DNA of 64,000 bases, from assembly GCF_041081105.1 (NCBI RefSeq), contig NZ_CP163528.1, forward strand, positions 1,488,001 through 1,552,000. The letters run 5' to 3'. The DNA comes from Promicromonospora sp. Populi (GTDB lineage Bacteria > Actinomycetota > Actinomycetes > Actinomycetales > Cellulomonadaceae). Numbering within the stretch: the first letter of the stretch is position 1; each line of letters opens with the position of its first letter. Shown one piece after another: positions 34,150 to 43,492 of the stretch. Both the position numbers and the translations under genes were made by a program. The notes beneath the pieces were generated by a model that did not search any database, was not told where the DNA came from, and worked only from the letters and a program-made list of their open reading frames with translations.

Positions 34150-34725
34150 ATGCCAAGCCTCATGATCGACTTCATCATCTCGCTCGACGGCTACGGGGCC
34201 GCAGACGGCTGGCCCGGCTACTGGGGCATGGAGGGGCCCGAGTACCTGGCTCGGGTCAGCGATGGACCCGAGAATGAGCACACCATGCTCATGGGTGCGA
34301 CGACATACCGGCTGATGTGCGAGTTCGCCGCGCAGATGCCCGACGATCCTGGCTTCGCCGCGATGGCCGCAGTGCCCAAGGTGGTGTTCTCCTCCACACT
34401 GAAGGCACCACTTTCGTGGGCCAACACCGAGCTGGTCAGCGGGGACGCCGTCGAGGCCGTGCGCGACCTGAAGCAGCGCTCCTCGCGGCCCCTGCGCACC
34501 ATCGGCAGCGTCAGCCTGTCCCGGTCGCTGCTCAAGGCCGGCCTGGTGGACCGGTTCCGGGTGGTGGTCTTCCCGGTCATCACGGGTGCCACCGGCAAGG
34601 AGCGCATCTTCGACGGGTATCCCGACGTCAAGCTCGACCTGGTCGAGCACCACACGTTCGACGGCCGGCTCCAGCTCCTTGAGTACGTGCCCACCGTGCT
34701 CGACGCGCCGCCCGGCGCCGGCTGA
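34150..34725 (+). CDS. Dihydrofolate reductase-like (RibD C-terminal) protein
   Basis: A 191-residue NADPH-binding-fold protein of the RibD_C/DHFR superfamily, recognised by MIDFIISLDGYGAADGWPG at the start, MGATTYRLM, and FRVVVFPVITGATGKERIF. Substrate unknown; these single-domain proteins are common in Actinobacteria. AAGGAGAG before the ATG. A paralogue lies at 42889. Confidence 0.85.
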   Translation: MPSLMIDFIISLDGYGAADGWPGYWGMEGPEYLARVSDGPENEHTMLMGATTYRLMCEFAAQMPDDPGFAAMAAVPKVVFSSTLKAPLSWANTELVSGDAVEAVRDLKQRSSRPLRTIGSVSLSRSLLKAGLVDRFRVVVFPVITGATGKERIFDGYPDVKLDLVEHHTFDGRLQLLEYVPTVLDAPPGAG

Positions 34726-34798
34726 GCAGCATGCACCGACGACGTCCCGTACCGTCCGACTGAGACGTGTCGAGTCGAGCCGACGTGGGAGAAGCGCC

Positions 34799-35776
34799 AT
34801 GGAATATGTGAACGTGGGCCAGAGCGGCCTCAAGGTGTCCCGGATCATCCTGGGCTGCATGAGCTACGGCACACCGCGAGCGAACAACGGCGGATGGACC
34901 CTCGGCCTGGACGACGCCCGGCCGTTCTTTCGCGAGGCGATCGAGGCCGACATCACCACCTTCGACACCGCCAACGTCTACGGCCTTGGAAGCAGCGAAG
35001 AGGTCACCGGGAAGCTGCTCGGGGAGCTGGCCAAGCGCGACGAGGTGGTCATCACGACCAAGGTGAACGGCCAGATGGGACCCGGCACCAACGGGGCCGG
35101 GCTGTCGCGTGGCGCGATCATGACCCAGATCGACAACAGCCTGCGCCGGCTCGGCACCGACTACGTCGACCTGTACCAGATCCACCGGCACGACCCGGCG
35201 ACTCCGATCGAGGAGACCATGCAGGCCCTGCATGACGTCGTCCGCGCCGGCAAGGTCCGCTACATCGGGGCTTCCTCGATGTGGACGTGGCAGTTCGTCA
35301 CGGCCCAGCACGCCGCCGACCTCAACGGGTGGACCCGGTTCATCTCGATGCAGGACCAGTACAACCTGATCCAGCGGGAGGAGGAACGGGAGATGCATCC
35401 CTACTGCGTCGATCAGGGCATCGGCGTCCTGCCGTGGAGCCCGCTCGCTCGAGGCAAGCTCACCAGGGACTGGGACGCTTCCACCGATCGCAGCGAGACC
35501 GATCGCTTCGCGCCCACGCTGTACGGGCAGACGGACGACGCGGACCGCAAGGTAGCCGACGCCGTCGCGGAGATCGCCGGCGAACGCGAGGTCTCGCGGG
35601 CGCAGGTCGCCCTGGCGTGGATCCTGCACCAGCCCGCCGTCACCGCGCCGATCTTTGGCGCCACCAAGCCCGGACACGTCGCCGACGCCGTCGCCGCCGA
35701 GGGACTCTCGCTCAGCGACGACGAGATCAAGCGGCTTGAGGAGCGGTACGTCCCCCACCTGCCCACGGGATTCTGA
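34799..35776 (+). CDS. Aldo/keto reductase
   Basis: An NADPH-dependent (beta/alpha)8 reductase of 325 residues. The tetrad is complete: Asp56 and Tyr61 in FDTANVYG, Lys88 in TTKVNG, His129 in YQIHRHD. The sequence SPLARGKLTRDWD fits the YajO/AKR11-12 subgroup. ATG at 34799 with GGGAGAAG upstream. Ends shortly before the convergent adenosine deaminase gene. Confidence 0.92.
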   Translation: MEYVNVGQSGLKVSRIILGCMSYGTPRANNGGWTLGLDDARPFFREAIEADITTFDTANVYGLGSSEEVTGKLLGELAKRDEVVITTKVNGQMGPGTNGAGLSRGAIMTQIDNSLRRLGTDYVDLYQIHRHDPATPIEETMQALHDVVRAGKVRYIGASSMWTWQFVTAQHAADLNGWTRFISMQDQYNLIQREEEREMHPYCVDQGIGVLPWSPLARGKLTRDWDASTDRSETDRFAPTLYGQTDDADRKVADAVAEIAGEREVSRAQVALAWILHQPAVTAPIFGATKPGHVADAVAAEGLSLSDDEIKRLEERYVPHLPTGF

Positions 35777-35819
35777 GTCCTGCTGAGGCTCTGCTCGAGT
35801 CCGCGCCGGCCCGGCGCTC

Positions 35820-37028
35820 TCACGTCTCAGACGTGCGGTGGGCGGGGACGGTCACCGCAGCGATCCCCGCCTCGACCCGGGTGCGCAGCGCGGCACGCTC
35901 CGCCTCGCCGAGAAATGCAGCATCGACGGCCACCCGCTCGGCCTTCGCCAGCTGGGACACGTCCCAGCCGAAGAGCTCGTGCAGGTGACGCATCTCCGAC
36001 GAGATCGAGGTGCGCGACATCATGCGGTTGTCGGGATTGATCGTCACCGCGAATCCCAGCTCGTACAGCAGGTCCACCGGATGGTTCTGCCTGTCGTCGA
36101 CGACGTGGCGGGCGTTCGAAGTCAGGCACACCTCCAGGGGGACGCCGAGGTCGATCACCGATCGCGCGATGCGCCCTACCGTCAGCTCAGCGCGCCCGGC
36201 TGCGCGGGCGGCCGCGACGTCGTGCACGCACGTGCGCACGTCCAGCGGGACGCCGTTGAGCGACACGTCCTCGATGATGCGCACGCCGTGGCCGAGGCGC
36301 AGTGCGCGGGCGTGATTCAGGGTGTCGCCGATGCTACGCAGGCCGTCGCTCTCACCGGTGTGGATCGTGAAGGGAACGCCGGCCCGTTCGAGCTTCAGAC
36401 ACGCGTCCAGGTGATCGAGGATCGACCAGCCTTCCTCGGGCCCCGCGATGTCGAAGCCCACGACACTGCTGCCGAACTTCTCGATGGTCAGGTCCGCAAC
36501 CCGTGAGCTGAGCCTGGTCTCGCGCATACCGCACAGGAGCTGTCGCGCCATGATCATGCCGCCCGCTGCCGCAACGTCCTCCTCGCCCTGCCTCAGCCCT
36601 TCGGCCACCGCATCGACGGCGTCCGCCATGCTGAGCCCGCCGGCGGTGTGCTTCTCCGGAGCCCAGCGCACCTCCCCGTACAGCACGCCGTCCGCGGCAA
36701 CCTCGCGGACCCACTCCCGGGCCACGCGGACGATGCTGTCGGCGTCCTGCATCAGCGATGTCGTGACGGCGAACCGGTAGTGGGGGTACGGCTCGGGTGG
36801 ATCACTGATGACGCGCGCCATCCAGTCGCCGAGCACCGCGCCGTCGTCGTACGGCAGGGTCACGCCCTGCGCGTCGGCGAGGTCGAGCATCGTGTCGGGG
36901 CGCAGCGAACCGTCGAGGTGGTCGTGCAACGTCACCTTGGGGAACGCGAGGTACGGCTCTTCCGGTTCCGACCAGAGCGGACGTCCTAGGTCAGGGGGCA
37001 TCGCAGGCTCCATATCGTTTGCTCGCAT
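35820..37028 (-). CDS. add: Adenosine deaminase
   Basis: A zinc amidohydrolase of 402 residues converting adenosine to inosine. Zinc ligands HDHLDG (35-40), catalytic Glu in IHTGESDG, LGHGVRI, and the late Asp in INPDNRMMS are all present. The start may be the ATG at 37028 or a Met five or nine codons later. It starts three bases after the stop of an ABC permease gene, so the importer encoded upstream probably brings in nucleosides; that substrate is inference from the linkage. Confidence 0.92.
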   Translation of the reverse strand: MRANDMEPAMPPDLGRPLWSEPEEPYLAFPKVTLHDHLDGSLRPDTMLDLADAQGVTLPYDDGAVLGDWMARVISDPPEPYPHYRFAVTTSLMQDADSIVRVAREWVREVAADGVLYGEVRWAPEKHTAGGLSMADAVDAVAEGLRQGEEDVAAAGGMIMARQLLCGMRETRLSSRVADLTIEKFGSSVVGFDIAGPEEGWSILDHLDACLKLERAGVPFTIHTGESDGLRSIGDTLNHARALRLGHGVRIIEDVSLNGVPLDVRTCVHDVAAARAAGRAELTVGRIARSVIDLGVPLEVCLTSNARHVVDDRQNHPVDLLYELGFAVTINPDNRMMSRTSISSEMRHLHELFGWDVSQLAKAERVAVDAAFLGEAERAALRTRVEAGIAAVTVPAHRTSET

Positions 37029-37031
37029 CGT

Positions 37032-37859
37032 TCACTTGCCTGCGCCGGCGCCGATGCCGGCCTGCACGTAACGCAGGGAGAAGACGAGCAGCGCGATGGC
37101 CGGCAGGCTCGTCAGGAAGGACGCGGCCATCACGGTCGACCAGTCGATGGTGGGCTGGTCGAGCAGGCGGTACACCGAGAGCACCACCGGCTGCATGCTG
37201 CTCTGCGTCGTGAGGATCAGGCCGAACAGCAGGTCACCCCAGGTGAAGATGAACGCGAAGACGGAGGCCGTGATGACGGCGTTCCGGCTGAGCGGCAGCA
37301 CGATCCGCGTGATGCGCTGCCACAGCGTGGCGCCGTCGATGGTCGCTGCCTCGAGGACCTCGGAGTCGAGCGACACCATGAACGACCGCAGGACGATGAT
37401 CGCCAGGGGGATGGCGGACGTCGAGTTGGCCAGGATCATCGCCAGATACGTGTTGAGGATGCCGAGCGCCGAGAACATCGCGTAGAGCGCGTTCAGCAGC
37501 GTGATGCTCGGGACCATCTGCGCCACGAGGATCGCCAGCAGGGAAAAGTTCACGACGCGCCCGTCGAGGCGGCTGAGTGCGAACGCTGCGGGTACCGAGA
37601 CGAGCAGTGTGACGGCGACGGTGCCCAGGCTCACGATGATCGAGTTCCGCAGGCCGGGCAGGAGCGTGCTCCAGGCACGCTCATAGCTGCCGAGGTCGGC
37701 CGGGGCCGGGAACCACGACACGCTGACCGAGTCGACGTCCGGCTGCAGCGAGGCCGAGACCATCCAGTACACGGGAAACAGGAAGACCACCAGGATGGCG
37801 ACCCCACCCAGTGTCCAGAGCCACGCGCGCCGGGGGTTCGCGGTGTTCAGCACGCTCAT
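37032..37859 (-). CDS. ABC transporter permease (MalG/carbohydrate type)
   Basis: A 275-residue CUT1-type permease with six hydrophobic segments and the EAA loop EAATIDGATLWQRITRIVLP. Its ATG overlaps the TGA of the first permease gene by four bases. Only the reading frame from 37859 is real; the longer frame upstream is antisense-like noise. Confidence 0.9.
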   Translation of the reverse strand: MSVLNTANPRRAWLWTLGGVAILVVFLFPVYWMVSASLQPDVDSVSVSWFPAPADLGSYERAWSTLLPGLRNSIIVSLGTVAVTLLVSVPAAFALSRLDGRVVNFSLLAILVAQMVPSITLLNALYAMFSALGILNTYLAMILANSTSAIPLAIIVLRSFMVSLDSEVLEAATIDGATLWQRITRIVLPLSRNAVITASVFAFIFTWGDLLFGLILTTQSSMQPVVLSVYRLLDQPTIDWSTVMAASFLTSLPAIALLVFSLRYVQAGIGAGAGK

Positions 37860-38749
37860 CCTCGCTGCTCCCCTCGGATGCCGCGCGCATACACGACGGC
37901 GAAGACGACGGTGATCACGAGCAGGATGTTGCCCAGGGCCGCACCCGCTCCGAAGTCGAACTCCCGGAACGAGCGGATGTAACTGAGCATCGCGAAGGTC
38001 TGCGTGGAGTTCGCGGGCCCGCCTCCGGTAAGGACGAGAACGAGGTCGAGCAGCTTGAGCGTACCGACGATCCCTAGCACGACCAGGACCGATATCACCG
38101 GACGGAGCTGCGGCAGGGTGATGGACCGCACGCGCCGCCAGTAGCCGGCTCCGTCGAGCACCGCGGCCTCGTGCAGCTCGAGCGGAACACCACGCAGGCT
38201 CGACGACAGGATGGTCGCGGTGAACGGGAGCCCGGCCCAGATGTTCACCCCGATGACGGCCCAGATGGCCAGCGACGGGTCGGAGAGCCATGCGGGGCCG
38301 TCGATCCCGACCAGGCCCAGCACCTGGTTGAGGGCGCCGTTCTCCTGCAGGATCCACCTCCAGGTCGTGGCGGTGATGACCAGCGGGATCAGCCAGGACA
38401 CCAAGATCACCGACGGCATCCAGGTGTGGCCAGGGAACCGCCGCTCGAAGTACAGGGCGAGCGCCATACCTCCGGCGAGCTGTCCCGCGAGCGAGCACAC
38501 GGTGACGAGCAGGGTGTTCCGGAGCGCTACGAGGAACAACGGCGAGGACATTACTGCCGCGAAGTTGTCGAAGCCGACGAACGGGGCGTCGCCGCTGATG
38601 AACGTGGCGGCGGTGAAGTCCGAGACGCTCATGACAACGCCGTAGCCCAAGGGGTAGGCGAAGAACACCCCCATGAAGACGAGGGCAGGGGCCAGCAGCC
38701 ACAGGTACCCGCGCCGAACCCTTCGTCCAAGGCTGGTGGTGCGGCTCAC
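37856..38749 (-). CDS. ABC transporter permease (MalF/carbohydrate type)
   Basis: A 297-residue CUT1-type permease with EAA loop ELHEAAVLDGAGYWRRVRSI. The GTG at 38749 uses GGAG placed across the stop of the binding-protein gene; the longer frame upstream lies inside that gene. No ATPase gene is in the operon, so a shared MsiK-type ATPase is probably used. Confidence 0.9.
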   Translation of the reverse strand: MSRTTSLGRRVRRGYLWLLAPALVFMGVFFAYPLGYGVVMSVSDFTAATFISGDAPFVGFDNFAAVMSSPLFLVALRNTLLVTVCSLAGQLAGGMALALYFERRFPGHTWMPSVILVSWLIPLVITATTWRWILQENGALNQVLGLVGIDGPAWLSDPSLAIWAVIGVNIWAGLPFTATILSSSLRGVPLELHEAAVLDGAGYWRRVRSITLPQLRPVISVLVVLGIVGTLKLLDLVLVLTGGGPANSTQTFAMLSYIRSFREFDFGAGAALGNILLVITVVFAVVYARGIRGEQRG

Positions 38750-38753
38750 CGGG

Positions 38754-39989
38754 CTACTCCGAGGCCGCACGCTGCAGCGCTTCGGCCGCCGACAGGTCCC
38801 CGACGACCGCGTACTGGATGGCGTTGGCCAGCTGGGTGCTGGTCGTGTACCACTCGTCGCCGAGCTCGCCACCCTGGTTGTACGCATCCGCGACAGCCGA
38901 GGTGAACGCCTCCACCTCGGGGACGTCGGCCTCCCACTGCGCGCCCACCTCGAGCCGGGCCGGGATGTAGTACTGGACCTGGGCGACCTCGAGCTGGTTG
39001 TCCGCCGCGAGGCGGCACTCGAGGATCTCGGCCGCGGCTGCCTGGTGCAGCGGATCGGTGACGGGGATCGTCCACTCGGAGGCGGTGATCGCCTGCCGGG
39101 CCTCACTGCCGGCAGATGTGGGGTACGGGGCGAAGCCCGGCGTCGGCTCCCCGTCCTCGGGCATCGCCGCCCAGGGACCGTTGACCGTCATCGCCGCCGC
39201 GCCGGAGTCGAACTGGTCCTGGAAGTCCCAGCCCCAGCTGACCATCTCCGGCGACATGCTGCCGTCGGCAACGAGGTCCTTGTAGAGCTGGATCGCGGCG
39301 ACTGTTCCCGGCGACTCGAAGTCGCCGGGGTCGCCACCCGCACTCAGGATGAAGCCGAGCAGGAAAAACGAGGCGGCACCATCGGAGTTGCCGGGCAGGG
39401 CGATGCCGTATCGATCAGGAGTCGTGAGCTCGGCAGCCTGCGCGCGCAGCTCCTCGAACGTCGTGGGCGGTGTATCGACCAGAGCGGTGTCGTACTGCAG
39501 CGCGCCCACCTCGACGTGCGAGGCGATCCCGTAGAGCGTGCCGTCATACATCCCCATATCCACCGTCGAGTCGGCAAGGTCGTCGGGCGCGAGCTCGTAC
39601 GACGACGCCAGGTCGGTGAGGATGCCGCCCTCGGCATACTGCGGCAGGTCGCTCGACGGGACCATGAGCAGGTCGGGCAGACCGTCGGAGGCCCCGGCCT
39701 GCAGGACAAGCGTGCCGAATTCGGCGCTGGGGTAGGCCTCGGCGGTGACCGTCGCACCGATCTCCGCGGCGCAGGCACTGAGCTGCTCCTGGTTCAACGA
39801 CATGAACGGCTCGTACGGCACACCCGACCACATGGTCAGCTCGAGCCCTTCGAAGTCGGCGGGATCCACAGCCTCGTCAGGAGCCGCCGCACCACCGCCG
39901 ACACATGAGGTCAGGATCAGGGCGGCGATCACAACGCCGCCGGCAGCGCTCATCCGGACGGGCGGGCGGCGGTTCGACGGTGCCATCAT
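38754..39989 (-). CDS. ABC transporter substrate-binding lipoprotein (family 1)
   Basis: A 411-residue extracellular binding protein. Signal sequence with lipobox LTSC (Cys about 29), then LTMWSGVPYEPF, typical of family 1 binding proteins for sugars. Two adjacent ATG codons (39989, 39986); the second is better spaced from GAGGAG. First gene of the operon SBP-permease-permease-add, divergent from a LacI-type regulator. Confidence 0.88.
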   Translation of the reverse strand: MMAPSNRRPPVRMSAAGGVVIAALILTSCVGGGAAAPDEAVDPADFEGLELTMWSGVPYEPFMSLNQEQLSACAAEIGATVTAEAYPSAEFGTLVLQAGASDGLPDLLMVPSSDLPQYAEGGILTDLASSYELAPDDLADSTVDMGMYDGTLYGIASHVEVGALQYDTALVDTPPTTFEELRAQAAELTTPDRYGIALPGNSDGAASFFLLGFILSAGGDPGDFESPGTVAAIQLYKDLVADGSMSPEMVSWGWDFQDQFDSGAAAMTVNGPWAAMPEDGEPTPGFAPYPTSAGSEARQAITASEWTIPVTDPLHQAAAAEILECRLAADNQLEVAQVQYYIPARLEVGAQWEADVPEVEAFTSAVADAYNQGGELGDEWYTTSTQLANAIQYAVVGDLSAAEALQRAASE

Positions 39990-40039
39990 GCTCTCCTCGC
40001 GGGCTTCGATTTCGCGCCATCCTGGGCGTGTTGCGTTTC

Positions 40040-40049
40040 GTTGCGCATC
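40040..40049. promoter_or_regulatory. LacI-type operator candidate, distal copy
   Basis: GTTGCGCATC differs from the perfect palindrome at 40116 by one base and lies about 50 bases before the binding-protein start, where repressor binding would block its promoter. Confidence 0.45.
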
Positions 40050-40115
40050 GTGCGAAGTAAAAGGAACGTTACGGTTGAGCCGAAAAGTGCAGCGAGCGAG
40101 CTGAAAGGCCGTAGT

Positions 40116-40125
40116 GTTGCGCAAC
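40116..40125. promoter_or_regulatory. LacI-type operator candidate, perfect palindrome GTTGCGCAAC
   Basis: A perfect 10-base palindrome with the central CG usual for LacI-family sites, 18 bases before the regulator start. Together with the copy at 40040 it suggests autoregulation and control of the divergent importer operon. Confidence 0.55.
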
Positions 40126-40142
40126 GTTCTGGGAGGCCGCGC

Positions 40143-41174
40143 ATGGACGACGACAGGGACGTCGAGCGAGTCAGTCTGCGGGCCGTCGCGGCCGCGGCGG
40201 GCGTCTCGCCGTCGACCGTGTCGAGGTTCCTGCGCGGCACGCTCACCCTGCGCGGCGAGACCCTCGTCGCCGTGGAACGGGCCATCCGGCGGCTGGGCTA
40301 CGTGGCGCCGCTCCGGGGCCCGGCAAGACGGACAGGACTGGTCGGCGTAGTGGTTCCCGACCTCGCGAACGCGTACTACGGCACGATCGCGGAGACCGTC
40401 TCGGCGTCGTTGCGCGCCCAGGGACGCACCGCGCTCATCGTCTCGGCGCGCGGTGCGACCCCCGCCGACGCCGACGCCGTGGCGCGGCTGCTCGCGCTGG
40501 CACCGGACGGCGTGCTCTACCTCGCGGAGCGGCGCCGCGATCCTGCGGTACATCGCATCGCCGAGGCGCGTATCCCGCTGGTGCTCGTCGACGAGGCGGT
40601 CGACGGCGCGGGCGACGCTCCACGCATCGCGGTGGCCGACTACTCAGGCGGCTGGCAGGCGGTGAAGCACCTGGTCTCGCTGGGACACCGGCGCATCGCG
40701 GTCGCGACAGGCCCGGAAGACCTCTCGTCGGTGCGCGAACGCCGCCGAGGCTGGCACGATGCACTCCTGGGCGCCGGGCTGGACCCCGACGCCCAGCTCC
40801 GGTACAGCGGCCGCTACACGGAAGCTTTCGGCTACGAGGTGCTCTCGTCGATCATGAGCGTCGATGCGGCCGAGCGGCCGACCGCGGTCTTCATCGGCGC
40901 GGACGAGGTCGCCCTCGGCGCGCTGACCGCCGCGCGCGAGCTCGGCGTCCACGTTCCACGCGACATCTCCGTCGTGAGCTTCGACGATGTTCCCGCAGCT
41001 GCGGGAACCTCTCCCCCGCTCACCACCGTCCGCACCCCGCGCGGCCAGCTCGCCGAGCGCAGCGTCGAGGTTCTGATGGCGCTGCTCGACGGCGCCCCTG
41101 ATGAAGCCGCGCCGAGCGAGACGCTTTCGGTCCAGCTGGTGGTACGAGAATCCTCCGGACCTCCGCCGCGATGA
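40143..41174 (+). CDS. LacI-family transcriptional regulator
   Basis: A 343-residue repressor: N-terminal helix-turn-helix and hinge (VSLRAVAAAAGVSPSTVSRF), then a periplasmic-binding-protein-like ligand domain (LVGVVVPDLANAYYG, VSFDDVPAAAGTSPPLTTVR). ATG at 40143 with GGGAGG upstream. Likely controls the divergent importer/adenosine deaminase operon. Confidence 0.92.
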   Translation: MDDDRDVERVSLRAVAAAAGVSPSTVSRFLRGTLTLRGETLVAVERAIRRLGYVAPLRGPARRTGLVGVVVPDLANAYYGTIAETVSASLRAQGRTALIVSARGATPADADAVARLLALAPDGVLYLAERRRDPAVHRIAEARIPLVLVDEAVDGAGDAPRIAVADYSGGWQAVKHLVSLGHRRIAVATGPEDLSSVRERRRGWHDALLGAGLDPDAQLRYSGRYTEAFGYEVLSSIMSVDAAERPTAVFIGADEVALGALTAARELGVHVPRDISVVSFDDVPAAAGTSPPLTTVRTPRGQLAERSVEVLMALLDGAPDEAAPSETLSVQLVVRESSGPPPR

Positions 41175-41213
41175 CCTCGGTCTGGTCTACCGGCTCACGT
41201 TCTGTGGCACAGC

Positions 41214-41253
41214 AAAAAACCCTCTGACCTGCGTTTCCGCTGGTCAGAGGGCC
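41214..41253 (-). terminator. Terminator of the second tRNA cassette
   Basis: CCCTCTGACC (41220-41229) and GGTCAGAGGG (41242-41251) pair perfectly; on the minus strand the stem is followed by six T residues. Confidence 0.85.
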
Positions 41254-41265
41254 TTGCGTTCCGGG

Positions 41266-41337
41266 TGGGCGATACTGGGATCGAACCAGTGACCTCTTCC
41301 GTGTCAGGGAAGCGCGCTACCGCTGCGCCAATCGCCC
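41266..41337 (-). tRNA. tRNA-Val (GAC), second copy
   Basis: Identical over its 72 bases to the copy at 32065 by eye. Anticodon GAC. This copy shows no inserted element. Confidence 0.95.
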
Positions 41338-41348
41338 GTCGTGCAACG

Positions 41349-41419
41349 AGGTGGGTACGGGATTCGAACCCGTGTATACGGCTTTGCAGGCCGCTGCCTC
41401 GCCACTCGGCCAACCCACC
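41349..41419 (-). tRNA. tRNA-Cys (GCA), second copy
   Basis: A 71-base cloverleaf differing from the copy at 32138 at a couple of positions in the variable and D regions. Anticodon GCA. Confidence 0.95.
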
Positions 41420-41483
41420 GCCCGGCCAACGTACGACCTGCGGCTGCTCTCATCAGCCGAACAATCACGAGAGCGACGTACCG

Positions 41484-41555
41484 AGCGGATGACGGGACTT
41501 GAACCCGCGACCCTCACCTTGGCAAGGTGATGCTCTACCACTGAGCTACATCCGC
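41484..41555 (-). tRNA. tRNA-Gly (GCC), second copy
   Basis: 72 bases, same sequence as the copy at 32236; anticodon GCC. Order and strand of the three tRNAs equal those of the first cassette. Confidence 0.95.
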
Positions 41556-41662
41556 GAAGCCGGGCATCCTGGGGTCTTCCCCCGGTGTTCCGGCGTGATC
41601 TGAACATTAATCGAACGGGGGGCGAACCGTCCAATCGCGCGCGCCGCCCGTACGGTTGTCTC

Positions 41663-42859
41663 GTGTCATCCAGATCGGCCCATCCGCCCGCAAACCGCAC
41701 GATCCCATTGGTTCGGCCCCACCCCGGTCCGCCCGCCCCGCCGCCCGACGTGACCGGAGACACCGGCTGGGCAAGCTTCGCCGGACGTTTCGCGACCGAC
41801 GCCGTCGAGTGCATCGACGTCCTTGCCGAACCCGAACGGCTCGAGACCGGCACCTGGTTCGTCGTCGCGGAGTTCGAGGGCCGGACGCGCGCATGGCGCT
41901 TCACAGAAGTGCACGACGCCGGAGCGCCACCCGCCACCACCTGGCACGGACCGGCCCGCGACGCCTGGACCTCCTCGATGGACCGCGCCACCTACGAGGC
42001 CGCCGTCGACCGGGTCCGCGCCTACGTGCACGACGGCGACGTCTACCAGGCCAACATCTGCCGCGTGCTCTCCGCGCCGCTGCAGGGCCCCGCCGAGCCC
42101 GACGCCCGGGCGCTCGCCGCCCGGCTCGCCGCGGGCAACCCGGCGCCGTACGCCGCCGCCGTCCACGTCCCCGCCACGACCGGGCTGGACCCCGTGTGGG
42201 TGGTGAGCGCCTCCCCCGAGCTGTACCTCTCCGTGGGGCCGGGCGCGGACGGTCCGGTCGTCGAGTCGGGCCCGATCAAGGGCACAGCCCGCACACCCGA
42301 CGGGCTCACCGAAAAGGACCGCGCCGAGAACGTGATGATCACTGATCTTGTGCGCAACGACCTGCAGACCGTCTGCCGCCCGGGCACGGTCGAGGTCACC
42401 TCCCTGCTTGCCGTCGAGGAGCACCCCGGCCTGGTACACCTGGTCTCCCGCGTGCGGGGCACGCTGTCCGACGACGTCGTCCGCTCCGGCGAGCTGTGGC
42501 GCCGGCTGCTGGCCGGTACGTTCCCGCCCGGCTCCGTGTCGGGTGCGCCCAAGTCGAGCGCGCTGCGGATCATCCGCGAGCTGGAGCCCGTGCCGCGCGG
42601 CCCGTACTGCGGGGCGATCGGGTGGGTCGAGGACGGCCGCGCGTCGCTCGCCGTCGGCATCCGCACCTTCTGGTGGGCCGACGACGGGACCGGCGGCGTT
42701 CTCCGCTTCGGCACCGGCGCCGGTATCACCTGGGGCTCCGACCCGACGGCGGAGTGGTTCGAGACCGAGCTCAAGGCCGAGCGGCTGGTCGCGCTGGCGT
42801 CCGCGCCGTCGGGCCCGCCTGCCGACCCGTCCGACGGCGCGAGCACCGGCGACCGATGA
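41663..42859 (+). CDS. pabB: Aminodeoxychorismate synthase component I
   Basis: A chorismate-binding enzyme of 398 residues making 4-amino-4-deoxychorismate for folate. Signatures: VYQANICRVL, GPIKGTARTPDG, the EKDRAENVMITDLVRNDL core and GSVSGAPKSSAL. No glutaminase domain is fused, so PabA must be encoded elsewhere. GTG at 41663. Upstream are the tRNAs; downstream come a DHFR-like protein and the lyase pabC. Confidence 0.88.
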   Translation: MSSRSAHPPANRTIPLVRPHPGPPAPPPDVTGDTGWASFAGRFATDAVECIDVLAEPERLETGTWFVVAEFEGRTRAWRFTEVHDAGAPPATTWHGPARDAWTSSMDRATYEAAVDRVRAYVHDGDVYQANICRVLSAPLQGPAEPDARALAARLAAGNPAPYAAAVHVPATTGLDPVWVVSASPELYLSVGPGADGPVVESGPIKGTARTPDGLTEKDRAENVMITDLVRNDLQTVCRPGTVEVTSLLAVEEHPGLVHLVSRVRGTLSDDVVRSGELWRRLLAGTFPPGSVSGAPKSSALRIIRELEPVPRGPYCGAIGWVEDGRASLAVGIRTFWWADDGTGGVLRFGTGAGITWGSDPTAEWFETELKAERLVALASAPSGPPADPSDGASTGDR

Positions 42860-42888
42860 GTCCGGGCCGCGTCCGCCGTCGGACAGGC

Positions 42889-43479
42889 ATGGGAATCGTC
42901 AAAGCAGACCTGGCAGTTTCGCTCGACGGCTACTCCGCCGGGCACGACCAGAGCCTCGAGCACCCGTTCGGGCCGGTCGCGGGCGAACGCCTGCACACCT
43001 GGATGTTCGAGCACGGGGACGCGCACAAGGCCGAGGTGGACGCCATCGTCGGCGCCGGCGCGTACATCATGGGGCGCAACATGTTCACCGCCGGGCGCGG
43101 GCCGTGGGATCTGGACTGGACGGGCTGGTGGGGCGACAACCCGCCGTACCACGGGCCGGTCTTTGTGCTCACCCACCACGAACGCGAGCCGGTCCCGATG
43201 GAGGGCGGCACCACCTTCCACTTCGTCACCGACGGCATCGAGAGCGCCCTCGCCCAGGCGCGGGAGGCCGCGGGGGACGGCGACATCTCCATCACCGGCG
43301 GGGCCACGACGCTGAACGAGTACCTCGCCGCCGGGCACGTCGACGAGCTGCGGCTGCACGTCGTGCCGTTCACGCTCGGCTCGGGCACGCGCGTGTTCGA
43401 CAGCGTGCCGCCCATCGAGTTCGCCTCCACCACCGTGCGGCACACACCCGAGGTCACGCACGTGACGCTGCGCCGATGA
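42889..43479 (+). CDS. Dihydrofolate reductase-like (RibD C-terminal) protein
   Basis: A 196-residue protein (VKADLAVSLDGYSAG, IMGRNMFT, LDELRLHVVPFTLGSGTR-type VDELRLHVVPFTLGSG). It lies between pabB and pabC, 29 and 13 bases from each, so it is co-transcribed with p-aminobenzoate genes. Whether it acts in pterin/folate reduction is open. Confidence 0.82.
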   Translation: MGIVKADLAVSLDGYSAGHDQSLEHPFGPVAGERLHTWMFEHGDAHKAEVDAIVGAGAYIMGRNMFTAGRGPWDLDWTGWWGDNPPYHGPVFVLTHHEREPVPMEGGTTFHFVTDGIESALAQAREAAGDGDISITGGATTLNEYLAAGHVDELRLHVVPFTLGSGTRVFDSVPPIEFASTTVRHTPEVTHVTLRR

Positions 43480-43492
43480 CAGACTGAGCGAC

